This document shows positions 54,510 through 62,923 of a stretch of 64,000 nt of DNA, in pieces. Numbering within the stretch: the stretch's first letter is position 1; each line of letters opens with the position of its first letter. Made by a program: the position numbers and the translations under genes. The stretch lies in contig CACOXV010000006.1 in the NCBI GenBank assembly GCA_902631295.1, positions 17,356 through 81,355 of the forward strand. The letters run 5' to 3'. Origin of the DNA: Paracoccaceae bacterium. Its GTDB lineage: Bacteria; Pseudomonadota; Alphaproteobacteria; Rhodobacterales; Rhodobacteraceae. Under the pieces are notes generated by a model. That model was given only the letters and a program-made list of their open reading frames with translations, ran no database searches and was not told the origin of the DNA.

Positions 54510-55418
54510 ATGCCGCTATCCCCAGAACATACGGAAGAAATAAGTGCTCAACGCGAGCAGACAGCAAAAACGCGCAGGGTTGTAAGTGCTGGTATGGAGG
54601 AAAAACTGTATACAGCTTTTCAGGTTCTTGATCATGGTTTTGTGCGAGTGGTCGATTATATGGGCGATGACAGTGCAATATGCCAAGCTGCGAGGGTAAG
54701 TTACGGTAAAGGTACCAAATCTGTTCAAAATGATGAAGGGCTTATTAGGTATTTAATGCGCCACTGGCATTCCACGCCATTTGAAATGTGCGAGATTAAA
54801 TTACATGTCAAACTACCGGTTTTTGTTGCTCGACAGTGGATTCGACACCGAACAGCAAATGTTAATGAGTATTCTGCACGCTACTCGATCCTGGATAGGG
54901 AATTCTATATACCCAGTCCTGAGCATGTTGCTGCGCAATCTATTGTTAACAACCAGGGTAGAGGTGAAATCTTAGAAGGTGCTGAAGCACAGACTGTTCT
55001 GGAGCTTCTGAAAGCTGATAGTAAACGTTGCTATGATAATTATGAGAAAATGATTTCTCAAGATGGGCAACAGGGTTTAGCGCGCGAGCTAGCGCGAATG
55101 AACTTACCTGCCAACATATACACACAATGGTACTGGAAAGTTGATCTACATAATTTACTGCATTTTTTGAGACTGAGGGCTGACGCGCATGCTCAGTACG
55201 AGATAAGGGTTTACGCTGACGAAATTTGTAATTTAGTCAAAGACTGGGTGCCGTATACTTACCGAGCCTTTGAAGATTATAGACTTGGTGGAGCTTCCCT
55301 GTCCGCAACTTCAGTAAATGTTTTGCGGCGAATGATCAAAGGTGAACAGGTGGAGATGGAAAGCTCAGGCATGAGCAAAGGAGAATGGCAGGAGTTTCAA
55401 AATATTTTTTTTGATTAA
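54510..55418 (+). CDS. thyX: Flavin-dependent thymidylate synthase ThyX
   Basis: Makes dTMP from dUMP with FAD and NADPH. The RHR motif is intact in [20 protein letters not shown] (about residues 106-125). Other blocks are [58 protein letters not shown] and [20 protein letters not shown]. 302 aa is at the long end, as in alphaproteobacteria. AAGGA precedes the ATG. Its stop overlaps the convergent membrane-protein gene (TTAA). No thyA seen. Confidence 0.95.
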   Translation: MPLSPEHTEEISAQREQTAKTRRVVSAGMEEKLYTAFQVLDHGFVRVVDYMGDDSAICQAARVSYGKGTKSVQNDEGLIRYLMRHWHSTPFEMCEIKLHVKLPVFVARQWIRHRTANVNEYSARYSILDREFYIPSPEHVAAQSIVNNQGRGEILEGAEAQTVLELLKADSKRCYDNYEKMISQDGQQGLARELARMNLPANIYTQWYWKVDLHNLLHFLRLRADAHAQYEIRVYADEICNLVKDWVPYTYRAFEDYRLGGASLSATSVNVLRRMIKGEQVEMESSGMSKGEWQEFQNIFFD

Positions 55419-55750
55419 GGTGAAACAAAATCAACTTTGATCTGTTGAATTTGATTTCCAGCCTTATCGTAAATTAAGATTTCATCTTGATCTGTTATTA
55501 TTGCGTACCAATTCTTTGTTTGCGTATAGGCGACTGGACTAACACTGCTTGGCAACTCTATTCTGGCCGGCATTGGAATACTACTTGTTCGAAAGTTTAG
55601 AATAAACAGGGAAACTATGATAACAAATCCAATTATCATCACGCCAGCTAATACAGTGACAAGAAGCTTTAAGAACTTTATAGTTGGCGCTACTAAAATT
55701 TCTTTTTGAGGGACAATTTTGTCTTCTTCTATAATATCTTTTTTTGTCAC
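55415..55750 (-). CDS. Single-pass membrane protein (DUF6476-like), unknown function
   Basis: 111 aa with one membrane segment ([20 protein letters not shown]) and a C-terminal periplasmic domain of short beta strands ([20 protein letters not shown]). I recall similar proteins, annotated DUF6476, divergent from rluD in Rhodobacterales (memory only). The GTG at 55750 is the start because a perfect AGGAGG lies 7 bp upstream (55758-55763, minus strand). The gene begins inside the first codons of rluD. Confidence 0.7.
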   Translation of the reverse strand: MTKKDIIEEDKIVPQKEILVAPTIKFLKLLVTVLAGVMIIGFVIIVSLFILNFRTSSIPMPARIELPSSVSPVAYTQTKNWYAIITDQDEILIYDKAGNQIQQIKVDFVSP

Positions 55751-56741
55751 TGCGAATCCTCCTGGGCGTCTTGATAAAGCTCTTTCACGTGATGCACCAG
55801 TTGCGGCTAGTCTATCAAGGTCTCGACTTCGCAAACTTATAGAGCAGGGCGTTGTGCGTGTAGACGGATCAGTTGCAACCCATGTAGATGCCTCAGTGTC
55901 TGAGGGGCAATTTGTGGAAATAATAGTTCCTCAAATAAAAGAAATTGATAATTCCCCCGAGAATATCCCCCTTAACATTATTTATGAGGATGATTATTTA
56001 ATCGTTGTAAATAAACCACCTGGAATGGTCGTCCATCCGGCACCTGGTTCCCCAAATAAGACTTTAGTTAATGCATTGCTGCATCACTGTGGAGATACTT
56101 TGTCTGGGATTGGTGGTAACAAAAGACCTGGCATAGTTCATAGAATTGATAAAGATACCAGCGGTTTGCTAGTTTCTGCAAAATCCGACTTCGCCCATCA
56201 ATTCCTCGCAAAGCAATTCGAAAATCATTTGGTTGAAAGAAGCTATCATGCTTTATGTTTTGGAGTGCCAGATGCTAACGACCCTAGATTGCGGGGTATT
56301 AAGGGTATTAGTTTTGAACCCGGCAACATTTTAAAAATTACTACTAACCTAGCAAGACATAGAACGAACCGACAGAAACAGGCAGTTGTATTTGAGAAAG
56401 GGCGTCATGCAATTACCAGAGTAAAAGTCCGCGAAAAGTATGGATCCTGGTCAAGATTAGCTTTGATAGAGTGTCGTCTAGAAACTGGTAGGACGCATCA
56501 GATCCGTGTTCATTTAGCTCATGCTGGGCATGCTTTGGTAGGAGATCCATTATACGGCGGACGGAGAAAAATCCCTTCAAAATCTTTTTCGGAGGAAGTT
56601 GTTACTGGAGTATTATCTTTTCCTCGGCAAGCATTACATGCCGTTAGTCTCGGTTTTATTCACCCAAAAACAAATGAGACTTTAAATTTTGAAGCTCCTT
56701 TGCCAGCTGATATGAGTAACCTTATTAAACAGTTGAGATAG
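55719..56741 (+). CDS. rluD: 23S rRNA pseudouridine synthase RluD
   Basis: Modifies uridines of 23S rRNA helix 69. An S4 RNA-binding domain (about residues 15-80) precedes the catalytic domain with GIVHRIDKDTSGLLVSAKSD (Asp near 143) and ETGRTHQIRVHLAHAGHALV. TTG at 55719 is the start: GAGGG lies 6 bp upstream and it keeps the N-terminal PPGRLDKALSRDAP block. Starts overlap with the divergent membrane-protein gene by 32 bp, each ribosome site lying in or against the other gene. Confidence 0.92.
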   Translation: MSSSIISFFVTANPPGRLDKALSRDAPVAASLSRSRLRKLIEQGVVRVDGSVATHVDASVSEGQFVEIIVPQIKEIDNSPENIPLNIIYEDDYLIVVNKPPGMVVHPAPGSPNKTLVNALLHHCGDTLSGIGGNKRPGIVHRIDKDTSGLLVSAKSDFAHQFLAKQFENHLVERSYHALCFGVPDANDPRLRGIKGISFEPGNILKITTNLARHRTNRQKQAVVFEKGRHAITRVKVREKYGSWSRLALIECRLETGRTHQIRVHLAHAGHALVGDPLYGGRRKIPSKSFSEEVVTGVLSFPRQALHAVSLGFIHPKTNETLNFEAPLPADMSNLIKQLR

Positions 56742-56862
56742 GTTTAGGTCTAAATGCGACTAGGTTGGTTGCAGATTTAACTCAAAATAGCGTTAAACTT
56801 AAGATAGGAACTTGAAAAAATAAGTTATGATTACTACATAGCCTTATTAGAAGGGTTATTAT

Positions 56863-57753
56863 ATGACGAATTATGCAAACTTACCTGCTCCCAGTCCAGA
56901 AGCTGGTCTCAGCCGTTACTTACAGGAAATACGTAAGTTTCCCATGCTTGAGCCCGAAGAGGAGTATATGCTTGCAAGACGCTGGGCTGATGAACAAGAT
57001 CCAGAAGCTGCGCACAAATTAGTGACTTCGCATTTACGTTTGGCGGCAAAAATTGCGATGGGGTACCGTGGTTATGGTTTGCCCCAAGCTGAAGTGATCT
57101 CTGAGGCAAACGTTGGCTTAATGCAGGCTGTTAAGCGCTTCGATCCAGAAAAGGGTTTTAGATTGGCGACTTATGCCATGTGGTGGATTAGAGCGAGCAT
57201 CCAAGAATATATCCTTCGCAGTTGGTCGTTAGTTAAAATGGGTACTACGAGTGCCCAGAAAAAACTATTTTTTAATTTAAGAAAAGCGAAAGCACGAATT
57301 GGAGCTTTAGACGAAGGCGATTTGCATCCTGAGAACGTAAAAAAGATTGCTACTGATTTGGGTGTGTCTGAGGATGAAGTGATTTCAATGAATCGCAGAT
57401 TGAGTGGTGGAGATGCCTCGCTTAATGCAGTCGTTTCTTCTGATGGTGATGGATCAATGGAATGGCAGGATTGGTTGGAAGATGAGTCGGCCGATCATGC
57501 TGCAGACTTTGAGAATAAAGATGAAGTTGAATTTCGTTTGGATCTGCTAAAAAAAGCGATGAGCTTTCTGAATGAGCGAGAACAGGATATACTCCATAAG
57601 CGCCGATTACAGGATAAACCTTCAACTTTGGAAGAGCTCAGCACGGAATACGGTGTTAGTAGAGAGAGAATACGACAGATAGAGGTGCGTGCGTTTGAAA
57701 AACTTCAACTTCAAATGCGTGAAATAGCCTCTGAAATATCGGTCGTTAGCTGA
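56863..57753 (+). CDS. rpoH: RNA polymerase sigma-32 factor RpoH
   Basis: Heat-shock sigma factor. Region 2 has LVTSHLRLAAKIAMGYRGYG, LPQAEVISEANVGLMQAVKR and FRLATYAMWWIRASIQEYIL; the next block WSLVKMGTTSAQKKLFFNLR includes the RpoH-specific region, and region 4 ends with the HTH STEYGVSRERIRQIEVRAFE. 296 aa is the usual size. Follows rluD by 121 bp, a frequent alphaproteobacterial order. Confidence 0.95.
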   Translation: MTNYANLPAPSPEAGLSRYLQEIRKFPMLEPEEEYMLARRWADEQDPEAAHKLVTSHLRLAAKIAMGYRGYGLPQAEVISEANVGLMQAVKRFDPEKGFRLATYAMWWIRASIQEYILRSWSLVKMGTTSAQKKLFFNLRKAKARIGALDEGDLHPENVKKIATDLGVSEDEVISMNRRLSGGDASLNAVVSSDGDGSMEWQDWLEDESADHAADFENKDEVEFRLDLLKKAMSFLNEREQDILHKRRLQDKPSTLEELSTEYGVSRERIRQIEVRAFEKLQLQMREIASEISVVS

Positions 57754-57819
57754 CACTTTTAGTAGTTTCTTTCGTCTCTGTAGCGTCACTCCTTGACTCT
57801 GAAAGTGTGGTTGATTGTT

Positions 57820-58803
57820 ATGAATTCGAGTTTCAAATGGGGAATATTAGGTGCTTCTAAATTTGCATTTGAACAAATGGCGCCAGCTATCCATGCGGCT
57901 AAAGGCAACTCACTTGTAGCACTTGCGACCAAGGACTCAGAAAAGGCCAAAAAATTTCTAGCACTTTCAGATGCGCTGAATATTCATAATGATTACAATA
58001 ATTTAATAGAAGATCCTAATATTGATGCAGTGTATATACCATTGCCGAACCACCTTCATATTGAATGGGCAACGCGCTGTCTAAAAGCTGGAAAGCATGT
58101 TTTGTGTGAAAAGCCAATCTCAATGTTAGCCAAAGAAATAGATGGTCTAATTGAATTACGCGATAGAACGCGGCTTCTGGTAGCGGAAGCCTATATGGTA
58201 GTACATCATCCACAGTGGCAGTTGGCAAAAGAGTTTGTAAATTCTGGGAAGTTAGGAAAGTTAGTACAGATCGATGGTGTATTCAGTTACAATAATGCTG
58301 ATGATCCAATGAATATACGCAATCAAGCACAGTATGGCGGAGGTGGCATTCCTGACATCGGTGTTTATCCATATGGTGTAAGCAGATTTGTTACAGGTCT
58401 TGAACCTAGTGAAATACTTTTTGTCGATATAGTTTTTGAAAATGGAGTTGATACTTGGGCAAATGTTTCAGCTCAATTCCCTGGTTTTAAAATGCAGGCA
58501 GTGACTTCAATGCGATCTGCTCCTCGGCAAGAAATGACAATTCAGGGCACAGAGGGATTTTTGAAACTTACGGCGCCCTTCAACCCTAATGTTTACGACA
58601 TTGCTCAGGTTACATTCAGAAAAGGTAATGAAAAGGAACAAGTTTTCAAATTTCCCGGAATAAATCACTATGTTAACCAAGTCGAGGCCTTCTCTTTAGC
58701 AGCTTCAACCGGTGAAACTTATGGCTGTACGTTGGAGTTCTCCAAAGGTACACAGACTATGATCGATATGGTTTATGAGAAGAACAGAAAGCTTTTACAA
58801 TAG
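57820..58803 (+). CDS. Gfo/Idh/MocA-family oxidoreductase
   Basis: NAD(P)-dependent dehydrogenase with a Rossmann domain (WGILGASKFAFEQMAPAIHA) and the characteristic EKP motif (LKAGKHVLCEKPISMLAKEI, about residues 85-104). The C-terminal beta sheet has GGGGIPDIGVYPYGVSRFVT with the usual Asp and Tyr. ATG 57820 begins at the correct place; the in-frame TTG at 57793 would add 9 residues. Likely acts on a sugar or cyclitol derivative; the substrate is unknown. Confidence 0.9.
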   Translation: MNSSFKWGILGASKFAFEQMAPAIHAAKGNSLVALATKDSEKAKKFLALSDALNIHNDYNNLIEDPNIDAVYIPLPNHLHIEWATRCLKAGKHVLCEKPISMLAKEIDGLIELRDRTRLLVAEAYMVVHHPQWQLAKEFVNSGKLGKLVQIDGVFSYNNADDPMNIRNQAQYGGGGIPDIGVYPYGVSRFVTGLEPSEILFVDIVFENGVDTWANVSAQFPGFKMQAVTSMRSAPRQEMTIQGTEGFLKLTAPFNPNVYDIAQVTFRKGNEKEQVFKFPGINHYVNQVEAFSLAASTGETYGCTLEFSKGTQTMIDMVYEKNRKLLQ

Positions 58804-58923
58804 AAAAATAATAGGTAAACTCACTTATTAATTGCTATCGTATAAATCTATTACCTTTGACCTTGTATTAATTCTCCAATTCTTACTTGCAAAGACGAGG
58901 CAGACGGTTTCCTCTTTCTTTTT

Positions 58924-58965
58924 TGCTGCAGATGCGTAATAATTGCTGCGGCGCTGCAATAATGC
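58924..58965. promoter_or_regulatory. TGC/GCA-rich region, candidate PhaR operator
   Basis: Seven TGC triplets, with several GCA/CTGCAG arrangements, occur within 42 bp directly before phaR. Paracoccus PhaR is known to bind TGC-rich direct and inverted repeats in the promoters it represses, including its own. The region is much more GC-rich than its flanks. Confidence 0.5.
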
Positions 58966-58980
58966 GATTGGGGGATTACC

Positions 58981-59544
58981 GTGGAAAAAAAGTCAAGTAC
59001 TTTGCTTATTAAAAGATATGCCAGTCGTCGCCTATATAACACCGAAACAAGTGATTACGTTACTCTCGATGATATAGCCGGTTTTATTAGGTCTGGCCGA
59101 GACGTGCAAATAATTGATCTAAAGTCTGGTGATGATCTAACTAGGCAATATTTACTCCAAATAATTGCTGAGCATGAAAGTAGGGGAGAAAATGTACTTC
59201 CAATTGATGTTTTAACGGACCTAGTTAGAAGCTATGCGAGCAAAACATCGTCAGCTCTCCCAGAGTTTTTAACTATGTCCTTGGAAATATTTCGTGAGGG
59301 CCAATCTCAGTTTATGGAGAATATGAATAATGTTAACCCATTGCAGGGAATGCCTGGGTTTGAGAACTTACAGGCTCAGCAAGATGCGTTTTTGAAGGCA
59401 TTTATGGGGGGGCTATCTAGCTACAATGCTAATAGCTCACTAAATGCAGAAGGAGATAAGCCATCGAATGGATCAAAAGATGAACTGGAAGCAATCAAAA
59501 TGCAATTGAGTGAGCTTCAAGAAAAGCTAAATAAATTGAGTTGA
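58981..59544 (+). CDS. phaR: Polyhydroxyalkanoate synthesis repressor PhaR
   Basis: DNA- and PHB-granule-binding regulator. The N-terminal PHB/PHA-accumulation DNA-binding domain is clear: LLIKRYASRRLYNTETSDYV, TLDDIAGFIRSGRDVQIIDL and TRQYLLQIIAEHESRGENVL. The C-terminal half is amphipathic with a terminal coiled coil (IKMQLSELQEKLNKL). GTG start after GGGGA. No phaC, phaB or phasin gene is in the window, so PHA synthesis genes would be elsewhere. Confidence 0.92.
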   Translation: MEKKSSTLLIKRYASRRLYNTETSDYVTLDDIAGFIRSGRDVQIIDLKSGDDLTRQYLLQIIAEHESRGENVLPIDVLTDLVRSYASKTSSALPEFLTMSLEIFREGQSQFMENMNNVNPLQGMPGFENLQAQQDAFLKAFMGGLSSYNANSSLNAEGDKPSNGSKDELEAIKMQLSELQEKLNKLS

Positions 59545-59547
59545 CTT

Positions 59548-60858
59548 CTATAGCCCAAACTTATCTCTCAGTGAATACCAGGTCATTGCCATGATCAGCA
59601 AAGGTGACCGAGCGAAGCGACCTCCGGGAAATGGTATGGAGGGTACTTTTGCCATAGCATCAAACCCAGTGCTATCTTGATTTAAAATGGTTTGAGCAAC
59701 AAGTTTTCCAGCATGGGTTGCATTACCAACGCCGTGGCCAGAAAAGCCGGAGATGTTGAATTCATTATCACTCAAACGTTTAAAAAACGGCATTCGACGC
59801 ATCGTAATTCCCAAAGTACCACCCCAGGCATAATCAATTTCCACATCATTTAATTGCGGAAAAATTTTTAGCAGCGGTTTTCTCACTTTGGCTGCGATAT
59901 TTTTAGGAAATCTATATCCATAACTTTCCGTCCCTCCAAACAGGAGCCTATTGTCATGAGACATCCGAAAGTAATTTACAACAAATTTTGAATCAGCAAC
60001 TGCTATGTCTTTAGTTAAAACTTGGTGTTTTGCTTTGTTTAGCGGCTCAGTTGCTACAATAAAGTTATTTATTGGCATAACTCTAGCAGCTACCTTGGGT
60101 TCAAGCTTTCCAAGATAGCCATTGCAAGCGTAGATTACATATTTTGCTTTAATGGAAGCTCTGTTTGTTTTTAATACAACAGTATTACCTTTTACTACTT
60201 TTTGCACTGGGGTCTGTTCGAAAATTCTTAAACCTCTTTTCTTGCCTGCTCTTGCTAGCCCCAGAACGTAACGAAGCGGGTGTAAATGAGCTGCATTTTT
60301 AAATAAAATACCTCCTTTATACTCATTGGACTTACAGAGTGCTTCGCTTTCTTCTTTACTTACAGTTTCTATATTGCCAAGGTTGTATCTCTTTTCGAGA
60401 AATTCTGCATAATAATGAAGGTCGGATGTCTCAGTATTTGAATTTCCTAGATTTGCCACGCCTGGACGCAGAAAACAGTTAATTTCATTTTTGGCTATAA
60501 GGTTTTTAACGGTATTTATTGCATCTTCTGCTAAAAACCACAGTTGATCTCCTAGATTATCTCCGACCAACTTAATTAAGTCGCGTTGATCCATACGTTG
60601 ACCGGCACCCAACTGTCCCCCGTTTCGTCCGGATGCCCCAAAGCCTACTTTCTGTGCTTCAAGCAAGACAGTATTAACACCTGCTTCAGCCAAAAATAGG
60701 CCAGCGCTCAATCCTGCATAACCGCCTCCAATAATCGCAACATCCGCGGATATATCATTACTTAGTGGCTCAAAACTATCTAATAATTCGGAAGTTGCCG
60801 TATACCAACTATTCTGAGGGTATCTGTTGGTTCCATCATTTACATACAGTAAATTCAT
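59548..60858 (-). CDS. puuB: FAD-dependent oxidoreductase, gamma-glutamylputrescine oxidase-like (PuuB)
   Basis: D-amino-acid-oxidase-like flavoenzyme. FAD motif ADVAIIGGGYAGLSAGLFLA and the subfamily motif FGASGRNGGQLGAGQRMDQR are as in PuuB; the C-terminal GFSGHGVGNATHAGKLVAQT closes the FAD site. PuuB oxidises gamma-glutamylputrescine to the aldehyde. The ATG overlaps the stop of the glutamine-synthetase-like gene by 4 bp, and this is the last gene of the operon seen. Confidence 0.85.
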   Translation of the reverse strand: MNLLYVNDGTNRYPQNSWYTATSELLDSFEPLSNDISADVAIIGGGYAGLSAGLFLAEAGVNTVLLEAQKVGFGASGRNGGQLGAGQRMDQRDLIKLVGDNLGDQLWFLAEDAINTVKNLIAKNEINCFLRPGVANLGNSNTETSDLHYYAEFLEKRYNLGNIETVSKEESEALCKSNEYKGGILFKNAAHLHPLRYVLGLARAGKKRGLRIFEQTPVQKVVKGNTVVLKTNRASIKAKYVIYACNGYLGKLEPKVAARVMPINNFIVATEPLNKAKHQVLTKDIAVADSKFVVNYFRMSHDNRLLFGGTESYGYRFPKNIAAKVRKPLLKIFPQLNDVEIDYAWGGTLGITMRRMPFFKRLSDNEFNISGFSGHGVGNATHAGKLVAQTILNQDSTGFDAMAKVPSIPFPGGRFARSPLLIMAMTWYSLRDKFGL

Positions 60859-62234
60859 ACGTTTAACAAAAGATGTTCCCGCTCCCAGGGACTAATAACT
60901 TGTAAAAATTCATCATGTTCTGCTCTTTTCACAATAGAATAAACGCGACAAAATTCTGTACCAAGTATCTTATGTAATGGGGTCGCTTCCTCAAACAAGT
61001 CTAAAGCCGATCCTAGCCCCCGCGGGATGTCCTCAGCACCCTCATAAGCATCGCCACGGAATTGCTTAGAGGGACGGATCTCATTTTTTATGCCCAAATA
61101 ACCGCATGCAAGAGAAACTGCGATTCCCAAATAAGGGTTGCAGTCCATACCGGCTATACGATTTTCAACCCGTCTTGCAGAATTGCTCGAAAGCGGCACC
61201 CTGATACCAGTAGTTCTATTATCTCTTGCCCATGCCAGGCTGATTGGTGCGGCATGGTCTTTAACATAACGTCTATACGAGTTCACATAGGGAGCCAGTA
61301 CTGCGATTGCAGCAGGTAAGTATTTCTGTAGACCCCCAATAAAGTGGTAAAACATATCAGTTTCACCGCCCTGTGGTCCGGAAAATAAGTTTTCCCCAGT
61401 GCTGGTATCTAAAATAGAATGATGAATATGCATGGCGCTTCCAGGTTCATCCTCAATAGGTTTGGCCATAAATGTTGCAAAGCAATTGTGGCGTAACGCA
61501 GCCTCTCTTATTAACCTCTTAAAGTAAAATACTTCATCTGATAATTTAAGCGGATTCCCATGTTGAAGGTTGATCTCCAATTGTCCTGCCCCTCCTTCTT
61601 GAGTAATCCCATCAATTTCGAAGCCCTGAAGTTCTGCAAAATCATAGATGTCATCAATTACGGGTCCGAACTCATCAACCGCCGTCATTGAATAGGCCTG
61701 TCGTGCAGCGGCTGGACGACCGGATCTTCCCATCATTGCTTGGATTGGTGTTCTTGGATCTGAGTTTCTACTCACTAAATAAAACTCCATCTCCGGTGCC
61801 ACTACGGGAGCCCAACTTTCTTTTTTATATAGTTCCAAAACTTTCTTTAAGACGTTTCTAGGCGCAAAAGGTACTGGCCTTTCCTTCCTATCGAAGGCGT
61901 CATGAATTACCTGAAGGGTCCAATCTCCCGTCCAAGGTGCTGCAGTGGTAGTTGAATAGTCTGGGTTTAATATCATATCTCGTTCAATAAAACCCTCTTT
62001 GCCCGCGGCCTCTCCCCAACCACCTGTTATCGTTTGAAAAAAAATGGAATCAGGTAAATGAAATGTTTTTTGTCTGAGAAATTTTTGAGCTGGAACGGCT
62101 TTGCCGCGCGCTATTCCAGGTAGATCGGAGACAATACATTCGACTTCATCAACCTTTTTCCCGTCGACGTATGCTCTGGCCGCATCAGGAGCTTTGCTTA
62201 AAATATTGGAGAATGTCTTCATATTTGAATTCAC
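60855..62234 (-). CDS. puuA: Glutamine synthetase-family protein, gamma-glutamylputrescine synthetase-like (PuuA)
   Basis: 459 aa, GS fold. ATP and metal motifs: VVAPEMEFYLVS, EGGAGQLEINLQHGN, ATFMAKPIEDEPGSAMHIHH, AWARDNRTTGIRVPLSS and RVENRIAGMDCNPYLGIAVS. The overall pattern is that of PuuA/GlnA-like polyamine or amine gamma-glutamylation enzymes rather than true GlnA. ATGA overlaps bind it to the amidotransferase upstream and to the oxidase downstream. Confidence 0.86.
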   Translation of the reverse strand: MNSNMKTFSNILSKAPDAARAYVDGKKVDEVECIVSDLPGIARGKAVPAQKFLRQKTFHLPDSIFFQTITGGWGEAAGKEGFIERDMILNPDYSTTTAAPWTGDWTLQVIHDAFDRKERPVPFAPRNVLKKVLELYKKESWAPVVAPEMEFYLVSRNSDPRTPIQAMMGRSGRPAAARQAYSMTAVDEFGPVIDDIYDFAELQGFEIDGITQEGGAGQLEINLQHGNPLKLSDEVFYFKRLIREAALRHNCFATFMAKPIEDEPGSAMHIHHSILDTSTGENLFSGPQGGETDMFYHFIGGLQKYLPAAIAVLAPYVNSYRRYVKDHAAPISLAWARDNRTTGIRVPLSSNSARRVENRIAGMDCNPYLGIAVSLACGYLGIKNEIRPSKQFRGDAYEGAEDIPRGLGSALDLFEEATPLHKILGTEFCRVYSIVKRAEHDEFLQVISPWEREHLLLNV

Positions 62235-62902
62235 TTTGCAAAAAACGACAGTATTTTAGATGCAAATAGTGCGTTATCGTTTGAGATATTTAATTTTGAT
62301 TTAGCTGCGATAAGAAGGTCGTCGGGGACAATGCCTTTACCTCTGTTTTCTATTAAACCATTTATATAATCCGAATTGAACTCCGGGTGTGGTTGGAAAG
62401 TAATAATTTTATCATCATAATTCAGTCCAGCAAATTTACAGAAGTCACTGGTCAAAACGGTTTTAGCATTAGCTGGTGGCACAACCACTTGGTCTTGGTG
62501 CCATGCGTTTAAGATCACGTTTCTATCTTCGTATTTATATTTGGTTGAGCCAACGGACCAACCACCTTGAAATTTTTCAACCACGCCCCCTAGTGCTTCT
62601 GCTATAATTTGGTGGCCAAAACAGATGCCTACCAGCGGAGCCTTTTTTTTATCGATAAGTCTAATAAATTTGCGAAGTGGATCTAGCCATTCATGGTCTT
62701 CATATACTCCATGGCGTGAGCCGGTTATCAGCCAACCGTCACATTCATCTGGTGATTTTGGAAATACCATTTCCAATACAGGGTATGTTTGAAACACGAA
62801 ATCTTCTGATCTCAAAAAAATTTTGAACAAGTCTGGATAATCGCCAAATTTGTTCAAAAGGCTTTCATGGCTTTTCCCGGTTTGTAAAATTCCAATTTTC
62901 AT
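62231..62902 (-). CDS. Class I glutamine amidotransferase-like hydrolase
   Basis: 223 aa GATase domain protein with nucleophile Cys in VGICFGHQIIAEALGG, catalytic His/Glu in FQPHPEFN, and LITGSRHGVYEDHEWLDPLR. In polyamine operons a PuuD-type peptidase releases gamma-aminobutyrate from its gamma-glutamyl form, but PuuD is a different branch, and this protein more resembles GMP-synthase-like stand-alone GATases. Its role here (removing the glutamyl group) is inference. Confidence 0.8.
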   Translation of the reverse strand: MKIGILQTGKSHESLLNKFGDYPDLFKIFLRSEDFVFQTYPVLEMVFPKSPDECDGWLITGSRHGVYEDHEWLDPLRKFIRLIDKKKAPLVGICFGHQIIAEALGGVVEKFQGGWSVGSTKYKYEDRNVILNAWHQDQVVVPPANAKTVLTSDFCKFAGLNYDDKIITFQPHPEFNSDYINGLIENRGKGIVPDDLLIAAKSKLNISNDNALFASKILSFFAK

Positions 62903-62923
62903 GAATTTTCCCGTAATATTACG

